NCBI GenBank assembly: GCA_029876055.1
Contig: CM056875.1
Coordinates: 248,001 to 312,000 of the forward strand
Direction of reading: 5' to 3'
Length of the DNA stretch: 64,000 nt
Source: Madurella fahalii
Taxonomy: Eukaryota > Ascomycota > Sordariomycetes > Sordariales
Shown here in pieces: positions 20,890-31,100 of the stretch. Position 1 is the stretch's first letter. Every line of letters begins with the position of its first letter. A program made the position numbers and the translations under genes. Under the pieces are notes generated by a model. That model was given only the letters and a program-made list of their open reading frames with translations, was not told the origin of the DNA and did no database searches.

Positions 20890-21514
20890 ATGAAACTTCT
20901 TTTCCTCATTGTAATTTTCCTCAGCGCCGCCGTCTCTCATCCGTCGGCCCAAGCCCCATGTAGATCCGAAGCAGGCTGCATCCGACCCCCATATCAAATG
21001 GTCCATCTAGTCTTCCATGCCGCAGCCGCCACGTACGACTTGACCATCCCAAGCGATGGACAATCCCATCCTACAAGTTGCGCACACCCTTCCGTCCTCT
21101 TCCCCCGTTTCCATCCCTTATTAACCGAAGTCCGCCGAGTCCCTAGACAACGGCCTGAACGTCAACCTCATCACCGCCCCCGACTTCAACATTGACCAGT
21201 GCCAGTTCAGCACCCACCAGCCGGCGACGTTCGTCTGGCAGACCACCAAGGACAACCCGCCGGTGAGCGAATATGCCGTCGGACCGCCGCAGCCCGTCGA
21301 TGCGGTCACCTGCCGGGGGACTTGTATCCCGACCTATGGTACGCGCACGTTTCGTGTAAACCCCGTGGCGAAGGGTAAATGTAGTGTGATGTGATCTGCA
21401 CGACCAGCAAGTGCTCACTCAGATTCAGGAACGTGCTTCGAGAACAATGCATATATCGGGCACTGTTGCAATGGATACTGTGCGGCGACCAAATGTCGTC
21501 CGTGGCGCCTCTGA
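20890..21514 (+). CDS. Small cysteine-rich secreted protein with knottin-like tail
   Basis: The predicted exons are 20890-21093, 21131 (or 21140)-21338 and 21429-21514, about 162-165 residues. A signal peptide (MKLLFLIVIFLSAAVSHPSA) precedes a beta-rich domain (TYDLTIPSDG, then LNVNLITAPDFNIDQC, then ATFVWQTT). Splicing the 90-bp second intron (GTACGC donor) gives a compact tail, CRGTCIPTYG/TCFENN, then GHCCNGYC, then TKCRPW. Its spacing C-x3-C-x6-C-x8-CC-x3-C-x4-C suits a cystine-knot fold. The first intron has a weak GTCCTC donor but a CTTATTAAC-type branch region; a one-base frameshift there is the alternative. Without the second splice the frame stops at 21394. This is an effector-like or wall protein; no function is recognised. 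Confidence 0.68.
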
Positions 21515-23021
21515 AAATGGGGAGGCCAGTGGGTTGAAGACGAATGCTGTAAAATGGAGGCGGCTGGTGGAGTATGGAGAGATAGTGTGGGAGGTGCTCT
21601 CTTTGTGTTGTCGGCTGCTTCTTCGCAACGGCTGAACGTCTGGCACTTGTTTCGGAGAGTCAGAATATGCGGAAATGTAATAATGGCGTTGGGAGCCGGA
21701 GAGTACGTGTTATATTGGTTGCGATACTTATAGGGTCGGTAAGCATACAGTACCTATCTTGATAACAATTTGTGCTCTTTTAGGTGCCCTTTATCATCTC
21801 TTCAATTGAACTAAACGTCCGGTATACCGATAATAAAACCGTAGTAAGGCGGTACAAGGTTGGCAGTCCCGGATCGGCCGGAGGACAGATGGCTTAAAGA
21901 ATACTACCTGCCTTGGGAAGCCATGTGCCAGCTCCGTTGACAGAAACACCACCATCCCACTGCAACCACAGCAACGCCGGATTCCAATGTCTCTTAAGTG
22001 TGTTTTGATTCAAACACAATCAACGGTAAAATTCAAGGTGATAAACAGCCAGATGATTACAAAACAACCTTAGAGTTACGCTCCCGGGGGGGGGGGGGGG
22101 GAGGGGGGATTACGCGATCATGAGAATAGGTGGGCGTCGATTTTGGGGTAGTATAACTACCAAGTCGCCATCTAGGACTGTGCGCTTGGGAACGTCGGGT
22201 GTCGAGGGTTTGGTGGACGGAGGGCAGCGCGGGGCCTGGAGGGCGGAACCAAAACTCGGCGTGAGGGGAGTTCAAAGTCACATACCGCGTGTGCAAATCC
22301 AGCAGCCCAAACCCAGACCACCTTGTTGTTATCATTGTTACTACAGGCATCGTTGTCATCGCCACCACAGTGAGCTAGGAACCGTTTGTTCCGATGCAAA
22401 TACCATCCATTGGCCAAGTTAACCGAGTGCTAGTTCTGGCGGCAATTGAGCAACCAAGAGCGAGTTATCGCCAATTGCCTCAGCCCCGCATCCGCCTCAA
22501 GCTGGGAAGTATTGCAATGGGTAGCCGCATTGTCTTCCACGCGAATTCTGGGAAGCACTACCAATACCGAAAATGCACCGCTCATGTGGGCTAGGGGAAG
22601 CAACGCCATGGACATCCACCACATTTTCGCCAGCAATATAGCTTCAACCACTGGGGATCACGCAGGTTTACGGTGAGCCTAAAGAGCATTCGGGACAGGC
22701 ACCACTTAGGTACATGTATTGAGAAAATGATTCGTAGATGGCCCGAGATTAGGGCAGGTGGCCAGAAATATACCTAGCAGGTAGTTCTGTACTGTGAAAA
22801 GCTTCATCAATCGATCGTGGGTCGAGAACATCATTCAGTCCTCAGATCACCTAATCATCCCAGTGCGCCTGTCTCAAAAGAACCCGGATAACAGATGCCC
22901 GGCCCGTCCCTGATTAAAATTACCGTCTTAGCCACGACACGGCGCATGATTTAGCATGTTTTGCGCTCCAGTTTACGCATTAGGTTTTTGCTTCAGCAGT
23001 TCAGGTAACTAAGTAGGTAGT
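21515..23021. other. Intergenic, no gene recognised
   Basis: A 16-base poly-G run (22086-22101) followed by AGGGGGG is the main feature. No domain could be read in any frame. Confidence 0.45.
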
Positions 23022-25586
23022 TTAAACAATAGTGATCTCGACAAGCTTGAACTGTTTGGGGACGAAATCCAGTTCCTTGTACGCCCAGGTTGCTGGGACA
23101 AAGTGCTCCAAATCCAGAACCTCAGGAGATAGCCCTTGGTTAGGGATCTCCTGCTCCTCTTGATTTCCCAGCTCGCAGAGAATCGCCGGGACACTGTCGT
23201 CATTTATGCCGCACACTCCAACACGCCGATACGTTCCGGGAGATCCCTCTTGATGTCTCAGGATCAGACACCCTAGACTGTGTATGCTATTACTCTCCCG
23301 ATTGTACCGCCTATTGTTGGCCGAGACGCACGAGACGGGGAGCACGAAGAGGTCCAATCCAGCTAGGGCGGTCATCTCGCCCTCGACGTCCAGAGTGATG
23401 TCGAGCGTGCAGTTCTCACCTACCCAAAGTTTGGGGTCATAGGCGTGTCCTTCCCACCAGTGAGAGCTCTCGTCGCTAATGATCACGCCATTGGCGACGT
23501 CAACGCCCATGTGCGTGTCGTTTGTGGTCTCGGGCAGCGAATTGGTGATGACTTGCAGGTTCTCGCCGGTGTAACCCGGGATGACCGTGCCCATGAACTC
23601 CTTCCACTCGGCCAAGTGCTCCTGAGCCGTCTTGGGCGCGCGTTCCGGCCGTTTCCGTCTCTCGTGCAGACGTCCCGTTAGGAGGCACCCGGCGACCTTC
23701 AGCTGACCGGATCGGACAGCCCCGTACAACTGGCTGGTGTCGACCGTTGTGCTGACTGAGAGAACCTTGAGCATGGGCCGCGAGACTGACTTGTCGCCAA
23801 ACAACTCGTAGCCCGCAAAGTCAAAGTTAGGGTCTACTTGGCCGTCTATGCATGCCCAAGACCACGACGGGGCGCGATACTCCCCCGGTCGACTAGCCGT
23901 TTTTGGCGTGCTAGACTGCCACAGTAGCTGGGCGATGAGGGGTGCTTCCCACAACCCGGCGAGGTATTTGCCAGCTGCCGGGAAGGCCAAAGACACCTGC
24001 CGCGCCAGAGCGGACAGCGCGACGAGCTTATCGGACGGGAACGCGAGGTTTAATGGCGAATAGCGTTCCACGATCGAGTTCCATGTCTTGAGTAATGCGT
24101 AGTGCTGAACGTCACCAGATGCGGCCCCGCCGGTATCGCCGTCAATAGAGACACGGCTCTTACATTCCACCCGTGGCAGCATGCCAAGTGGAAAAGACTC
24201 CGAAGCCTTCAGGCAATGACATTCCCAGTAGACCTCCCTCGCAGTAAAGTGGAGGATCCGAGGCGCTAGTAGCCGCTCTTGAAGCACCCACGCCCGAGAG
24301 TTAATAGGTGCGTCGTCGACGTTCCGTGTCCACTGGCTCTCGGAGTATAGGCGGTAATTGCCCTCCGGAAATTCAGGATGCTGCTTCCCGACGTGAATAA
24401 TGCACGGCAAGAGGCCATTCTTAGGACGCTCGCGGAAGAGCCCATCCTCTGGGCTCCTGGATGCTGTGGCCGAGATGTTGAGGTATGAGTTGCGGTAGAC
24501 TTGCCACATCTCTGCCGACTGTTCAGCCCAGTCTTGCTTGGAGTCCTGGATGATGCAGAGCGAGTCGATCCAAATGTACTTTTGAGAGAGGGCTCTGGTG
24601 ACTCCGCACGCATCAAGAAACGTCTTCGGCAGCTTACTGGCCGGAATTTCCCGGGCGTACTCGTCGAGTCTCGCTGTTGTCAAGTAGTACGGTTTGTGGG
24701 CGGCCGGATCCCCCCAGCAGTGGCTCAGCGACATATACGAAATCTTGTCCGGATCTTGAATGTCTCCAGAAGCGACGAGCCGGATGCTCTCGTCGTTCTC
24801 ACCGACATCTACGAGCCGCTTGGGTAGGAAGTCAGCGTCCTTGGGCGTGGCGGTCGGCCCTTGCACGCACGAATGCCCTCGTTGGCATTGTGCAATCCAT
24901 ATCCTAGCCGCTACTAAAGCCGCAGCTGTTGTGGGTTCTCCTAAGGACGGAGAAGTCAGATAGGTTGTTTCTAGCTGACAGTCAGCATGTGTCCCTTGAA
25001 ACTTTCTTCCTCCGAACTTACGCCCCGTGAGGTCATGGAGGGTGAAAACAAGGTTGGTAACTCCTCCGTTGACCCACTCGAAGAACAACAGGGCAAGAGT
25101 CAGTGGTTTGTCTCTCTCCCCGCCGGACGACAGAAAGTTGCCAAAGTCGTAGCCGAATGCAGCCTTTTCTTCGTCCTCAATTTCCGAATCTGGGAGACGC
25201 TGTCTGAGTTCCTCAAGGATGAAGCGGCAAAGGGGACACCCGATCGAAGCAGAGCTCTTCAGGATTTTTCGGGGAAGATGGTAGTAGACCTCGTCTACCT
25301 GCTTGCCGTCATCGCGTGCCAAGACCTTGACAGGGTACCCCGACCCAAGCATCACGCCCCGGCAGACCGGGCAAAAGATCTTATGTTCACTGTCAATCTC
25401 GGGTTCTGAAACGGACGGCAGCTTCTCACCGCGGGTGAAACGCGAAATAATCCTGCCATAAGAGGGCGGGCGTCTTGGCGGACTCTGTGCTGGCTCTTCG
25501 GATTCTTGTACAGCTGCGGCTTCTTGCGCCACCTTTTTAGCTGCTGAGAGCCGAGCCAGATCGTACTTGTATGTGTCGTTTGGCAT
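23022..25586 (-). CDS. HET-domain protein (heterokaryon incompatibility), intact
   Basis: This is an uninterrupted 854-codon frame from ATG 25586. The N-terminal 250 residues carry two CxxC pairs (CPVC about 72-75, CPLC about 117-120), a common layout ahead of HET domains and possibly zinc-binding. The HET domain spans roughly 283-440: YMSLSHCWGD, YIWIDSLCIIQDS, NISATASRSPEDGLF and SRAWVLQERLLAPRILHF. The C-terminal half (PSWSWACIDG and on) is typical of the family and has no other domain. HET proteins trigger cell death upon non-self recognition, usually with a partner receptor. No NLR gene is adjacent. In contrast to the 1.3-4.5 kb copy, nothing here suggests inactivation. Confidence 0.95.
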   Translation of the reverse strand: MPNDTYKYDLARLSAAKKVAQEAAAVQESEEPAQSPPRRPPSYGRIISRFTRGEKLPSVSEPEIDSEHKIFCPVCRGVMLGSGYPVKVLARDDGKQVDEVYYHLPRKILKSSASIGCPLCRFILEELRQRLPDSEIEDEEKAAFGYDFGNFLSSGGERDKPLTLALLFFEWVNGGVTNLVFTLHDLTGRKFGGRKFQGTHADCQLETTYLTSPSLGEPTTAAALVAARIWIAQCQRGHSCVQGPTATPKDADFLPKRLVDVGENDESIRLVASGDIQDPDKISYMSLSHCWGDPAAHKPYYLTTARLDEYAREIPASKLPKTFLDACGVTRALSQKYIWIDSLCIIQDSKQDWAEQSAEMWQVYRNSYLNISATASRSPEDGLFRERPKNGLLPCIIHVGKQHPEFPEGNYRLYSESQWTRNVDDAPINSRAWVLQERLLAPRILHFTAREVYWECHCLKASESFPLGMLPRVECKSRVSIDGDTGGAASGDVQHYALLKTWNSIVERYSPLNLAFPSDKLVALSALARQVSLAFPAAGKYLAGLWEAPLIAQLLWQSSTPKTASRPGEYRAPSWSWACIDGQVDPNFDFAGYELFGDKSVSRPMLKVLSVSTTVDTSQLYGAVRSGQLKVAGCLLTGRLHERRKRPERAPKTAQEHLAEWKEFMGTVIPGYTGENLQVITNSLPETTNDTHMGVDVANGVIISDESSHWWEGHAYDPKLWVGENCTLDITLDVEGEMTALAGLDLFVLPVSCVSANNRRYNRESNSIHSLGCLILRHQEGSPGTYRRVGVCGINDDSVPAILCELGNQEEQEIPNQGLSPEVLDLEHFVPATWAYKELDFVPKQFKLVEITIV

Positions 25587-26610
25587 CCTGGGTGGTGTTG
25601 GGATGGGACGCCGGTCAATCGGTCATGAGAAAGGAGAAGAGATGATAGTTCGAATGTTCATACACGCCCTTGGGGAAACAACTAGTTAATAAATAAGATG
25701 AATTTGGTGGCGCCTAGTGTGGCGTTGACACGATGCGAAGGATCGGTAGGATTTAGACTAAGCACGCATTAAGGCGAATTGGCGCAGCCTGAGCGTAGCC
25801 TCGGACATTGGCACGTGCTACCAAAATTACAACCCTGATATACACATACATCGGCTGGGATTGAGAAAATAAGATACAGAGAGATATCTTGAGAGATAGA
25901 CAATTGGGGACCTCTACACAAGATAATCAAAGTTACCTCGTACACATTGAAGTTATGATTGATTCTACTTTGGACTCTGTAGAGATCGAGGAGCCCCATG
26001 CATGGTATGTCAATCGAGACGAAACGCTATCTTATCTCTTTATCGAACAAGCCGCCGATGTGCTTCGTAAAGAACTCACTGAACGTCCAGACTTGATCGA
26101 ATCTAAGCACTCTTTACGCCAGAAGCGCCCAGAGCCACCAGTCGTGAAGCCCTAGAACGCTGATTTTCCAAATTAAGTACTACGTCTTAGACTGGATTTT
26201 CAAGTCCGAGAGACATGGATTAGTACCCTTCCCATGCCCACATGGCTTCTTCGTCGACAACATCAGCGTATTCAGTTATATCAACGAGAGTGATGGGCCC
26301 TGAAAGTCGTGATCAGTATCCAGGAGTTCTTCCTTCACATGGGGCCTTGTCGGGCCCGGCAGTGTTGAGGGGGATGGTGTGCTGCATCATGTGAGAAGCA
26401 CTTCCCAAGTCTTGCTGCTCACTCGGATTGCCCATTTCCTGTTCGTCGCTTGTTGTAGGAGCTGTCGGAATCAACGGATCGCAGTCCTCGGGTGGATATA
26501 TTTCCTTACTTGTTCGAAAGACATCCCGTCTGGTATGTTTCCTCGTCCAAGCGGTCCAGTCCGCCCAGAAGCTGTGGCCGGGGTATTTTCTAAGTCGCCT
26601 GTCTCGCGAT
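25587..26610. other. Intergenic with weak coding hints
   Basis: A 66-codon frame at 25955-26155 (MIDSTLDSVEIEEPHAW...) has coding-like composition but no known motif. On the minus strand 26313-26640 a frame reading SFWADWTAWTRKHTRRDV could be the continuation of the neighbouring hypothetical gene through a frameshift or intron. Neither is firm. Confidence 0.35.
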
Positions 26611-27246
26611 TCACTTTGGGAAATCGCTAATAGGCTTGGAGAAGTTGTGCTCGGCAATTACTTGCGAAACACTTATTGGTGCCAACAATTGTGTCGCGGG
26701 AGCGCTCTTGACAAAGTCATGAGAGGTCAACAAACCATCTAAGTTGAGTGTCAGACGGGACAGACCATGGATTTCTTCCTGCACAGCCAATTTCACAAGC
26801 GCCACTGACAGACACACTAGCTTGACTTGGTTGTTCATGGACTCAATGACCAGCTCCGCATTTTGCGTCAATGCTGCCTTCAACTCCATCGATGTCCAAC
26901 GCAACATCTGCTTGTTGGCCGAGGCCGCTGTCTCCATGCCGGACTTAGTGGGATGGGTTGCCATGATTGTTCCATCAAAGGTTATAACCACAATTCGCGA
27001 GCCCGGCCCGTCATGCACATACCTCTGTATTACAGTTACCGTCCTACTATGTATACTGTCCGACGCCGGGAAACGAATGATCGATTCAGGGCTGCCAGTC
27101 TTCTGGTTCGCAGCATCCGCTGCGACAAAGCTGGCATCAGCTCCTGGGTCCTCATCTATGGCGACTCCAAAAGGAATGAAATCGCCAATCAGTTTTAGGT
27201 GGTCATCCTTACGGTAGGGAAACAAAATTAAATAAAGAGGTTCCAT
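26611..27246 (-). CDS. Hypothetical protein, possibly partial
   Basis: The frame has 211 codons from ATG 27246 (MEPLYLILFPYRKDDHLKL). It contains a beta-type stretch (SRIVVITFDGTIMAT) and helical segments (LVIESMNNQVKLVCLSVALVKLAVQEE). Coding character continues beyond the stop in another frame (WADWTAWTRKHTRRDVFRTSKEIY), so the gene may be longer with an intron I could not place, or may be frameshifted. No family is recognised. It lies tail-first toward the intact HET gene and 0.9 kb from the NRPS terminus. Confidence 0.42.
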   Translation of the reverse strand: MEPLYLILFPYRKDDHLKLIGDFIPFGVAIDEDPGADASFVAADAANQKTGSPESIIRFPASDSIHSRTVTVIQRYVHDGPGSRIVVITFDGTIMATHPTKSGMETAASANKQMLRWTSMELKAALTQNAELVIESMNNQVKLVCLSVALVKLAVQEEIHGLSRLTLNLDGLLTSHDFVKSAPATQLLAPISVSQVIAEHNFSKPISDFPK

Positions 27247-28113
27247 ATTGACAGCACGCTTGCAGGTGATCGTTTTTGTGGCGTATTTTTGCGATGGCTT
27301 TGCGATAATTGAACAGCGACGGTATAATTCGCCCCTCGCAAGAGTATAAATAACCCAAACGGGGCTCTGGCGCCGAGCCGACACCATCTTTGGGCTGTCC
27401 AATTTGTATTATCAAGGCGCCCGATCGAGCGGTTGGTTGAGGAAGCTGTTTCGTTGGTGCCAATGATGTTGAGCAGGAACAGCTTGTCCCAAGCGACATA
27501 GGCTCCCCATGTCCTTGACGCAAGACAAGTAAACTGTTCTTGATCGGAGAGATGCCGAATCTTAGCGGGTGACAAACAGATAATGCTTTGGGGAAAACTG
27601 AGACTAGGTGTTGGCTTATGCTAGGAATACAACATCAATATCACCATCTTGTACCGTTAAGTAGAAATACCCAGTACTAATACTGGTGAGAGAACAAATG
27701 TAATTGCACTTTCCCTCAATCCGCTCAAAGCAAAGTCAGACGGGATTTATGCAGCCAACACTTCTATTCCCGATATCTGCTACGCAGTTCGTACCGTTGC
27801 CGTTGCTCGGCGATGTATAGGCACTTCCCGGAGAACTTGGTCTTCATAGAAAAATTAAGTCAAGGTTATATTGTACATAACTTAAGTAACATTTGAAGCT
27901 CAATATCCATTCGTATTGAGCACACGTTTTCCTCCGGATTACTGGATACCGTCTCTTCTCTGGGATGCTCGAGTGACTCGAGCTTACACTTCCGTACGAT
28001 AAAAAAAAAAAAACGTAAAATAAAGGAGAGTGGGAACAAAGCATTTGCAAACAAGAATGAGCAAGCCAATTCAAAAAAACATTCCCCTCATATTTAGCCG
28101 CAACGCACACCTA
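27247..28113. other. Intergenic downstream of the NRPS
   Basis: At 27583 the string TTTGGGGAAAACTG resembles the start of the solo LTRs, but the similarity ends there. No gene is otherwise recognised. Confidence 0.4.
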
Positions 28114-31100
28114 TCAAACGACATCCAACTCCTCCCACGGCCTTTGCACCAACTGCTCCATCGAAGCGATCAAATCATCCAACAGTCGAACCGCGTGCTC
28201 CTTCCAAGACTCGAACGTGACGATCTCCAACGTTAGGGTCTCGCCCTGGTGGAAAGCCTGGATCTTCCACTCCCGCAGGGGTTCTTCGTACGGGTAAATG
28301 GTCTCAAACCTGGCGTTGCGGTCCAAGAACGACAGCGATTCGACGTGCGCCACATCCTGGTGCACGACCGAGTCGAACCAGGTGACGCTCTTGGGGTCCC
28401 AGTCGGTACAATGCCTCACGATCTCCGTCAAGCCCATGCAGTCGTGCGACGATGTCGTCATGTGCTGGTGCTGGAGCGCGGCGAGCAGGTCGTGGCCCGT
28501 CTTGAGGCCGCCGAAGCGGACGCGCGTGGGCACATACTGCCAACAGGGACCGGTGATGGAATTGGCATCGGGAACGCCGGGTACGTCCACGCTGCGGCCC
28601 GAGGCGACCTCGCCAAAAACGACGTCGTTAACGCCCAGGATGCGGGCAAGGGTCAGAGCCCAGGCCGCGGAGGGGAGGGTGGCAACGGTCACGTCGCGGC
28701 TGCGGGCGGAGATGTCGACAGCGTGGTGGGTGGCAAAGTGCCGGCGGTTGGTGACGGGGGTGTGGGGTTTGAGGAGGGAGATCCCAGGTGAACCAGCGAG
28801 AAGATCACGCCAGTATGGGATGGCGCGGGGGATGCTGTCCTGGAGAGTGTGGTTGACGAAGGCGGAGAATGGGTATGAGACGGGCACCGCGTTCGAATCT
28901 TGATAGAGTTGGTGGAGCTGGTTGAGGAAGATGGGAAGGCAGATCTCGTCATATTGCGCATGCGAAAGACGGAACACGAGGCTGCACTTGGTTCCGTTGG
29001 TGACAAAGAACCACTTGACGAAGGACGATCCGTAGGGCATCCGTGTCTGCGCATCGAGTCTGGAGAGCTGTGCGGCGAATGACTCGACGTCGTCACCGTC
29101 AATCTCATACTGGACCACCGGGGCGACGAAGGGGTTCTCCACCACGACACTGTAGCACATGCTGTCAAGCCGGACAAAAACTGTCCGGAGGATCTCGTTG
29201 CGTGCCACCAGTTCCTGACAGGCGCGGAAAAGCCGAGCCTGATCCACCATGCCCTCGAAGTGCATGAGCTCGTACCGGATCGAGAAGCGTGGGAGCTCGA
29301 CAGTGCCTTGCACGGCGATGTCTTGCAGCGGCCGGGCAGGGAGTATGTCAGCGATCCTCCAGGACTTGTTCTCAAACGTGTCCTGGATGCGTTCCATGAG
29401 GGAGTTGAAGAACAGCGAGAAGGGCTTGTACTCGGCCTTTGCTTGGGTCTTAGCCGCACCCCGTTCCGCCGACGGGGCGGGGGCCGGCTGCATCACGTTG
29501 GCCATCTCGAACAGGGTCCGGTTGGCAAAGACCTGGGCAACAGTGAGCTGCATGCCTTGCTGACGGGCCTCAGAGACCAGTTTCATGGCGGTAATTGAGT
29601 CGCCTCCGCGCGTGAAGAAGCTGTCGCCCAGGTAGATTTTGTCTTCATCGATCTTGAGCAGACGACTCCAGATGCCTCGGAGGGTCTTTTGTTTAGCTGA
29701 AGTCGCCGACACGGCCGGTGCCGTTGCTGCGGATCGCTTGGCCACCACTTTCTGTGCTTTTACCTGCGATGACTTCAGGATACGCAGAGTGTGTGTGCCG
29801 CCGTCGCCGCCATTGCCGCCGCTGACGGGATCGAAACTTGCGAATCGCCCAGTTCTGTACAAGCGTGCACCCTCACCCCGCTGCGCCCCCTCCGCCTTCA
29901 GGTGCTTCAGCCACTGAGGTTCTTCAATGGCCACGGCAGGCACGCTAAGGGCTTTGCTCGTCTCGACCAGCAATTCGCCCACTGCTCCTCGCGGCAGAGG
30001 ATGCTCGCAGCTCGCCGCATCAACAATCCAGGCTCCGTCAATGTCTTCAGCCGTAAATCCAAGCTCGACCAGATTGTCGCCTTGCAACTCCAGCCGTCGG
30101 CTCAGTGTCTGTATTTCTTTTCTGTCGGCAACGGTCAAGCACTGCACATCCCCAACCCGAAGCGTCTTTCCATCCGCCTCGCAGAGCCGATGCACTACGG
30201 CCCGCAGCTGTTCCAGCACCCGCGACATGGTTTCTTTGTCCACTGCCTTGGAATCAAAGCTGGCCATGACGAAGAACCCGTCTGCCGAGAGCGAGCACAC
30301 TAACATCAGAGCATACGTGTTGAACTTGAGAGCCTCTTGCGCTGCTTCACTGTCGCCAGCCGGCACAAGTCCGTTGGCTGGGGTCTGCTCGTCGGCTTGC
30401 ACATCTCCAGTCGCGGGGTGCAGCACGAAGCCGGTGCGCAGCTCACATGCCTCGAGCGCATCGTCACTGAGCCGCCGGATGTGCTGCAGCCCCGCGTGCT
30501 CGTAAGGGATCTGAGTGACTGCCTGCTGGGCAATGGACTGTAGATATTCCTCGATGGTGATGTCGCGGTCGATGGATATCCGGACGGGAACGGTCGTGAT
30601 CATGGGGCCTTCGATCTCTTCAGCTCCCACGATCGGTGCGTTGCGACCTGTTAGCGTCTCGCCGAAGACAATATCCTTATTGCCGCTGCAGTATTGGGAA
30701 GCAACGAGCGCCCAGGCAGCTCGAACTACGGTCGCCAACGTGACGGTGGCGTTTGGACAAGTCGGAAGGCGCCGGCCTTCCAACGAGATGTCAACTTCTA
30801 GTAACGAATCCGCCTGTGTCTGGTAGCCCTCAAAGGGTAGGCGCGGGAACTGCACGCCAGTGGCACCGGCAAGCTGGTCACGCCAGTAGGTGTCGCAAGC
30901 GACGCGGTCCAGTTTATTGTTGAGATAATGGATGAAGTGCTTGAACTCGGCAGCGGGTCGTCGTGGCGAGATACCCTGATACGCCTGGTTTACCCGGTCG
31001 ACGACCAAAGGCATGGACCATCCGTCGTATAAGGCATGGTGCATGGTCAACACAAAGTGGATTTCCTGGCCCTCCCGGATCATGGCATAACGCACCAGCG

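Noticed and set aside
27583..27600. Possible LTR start (TTTGGGGAAAACTG)
   Set aside because: The similarity to the solo LTRs ends after about 15 bases and no LTR end follows.
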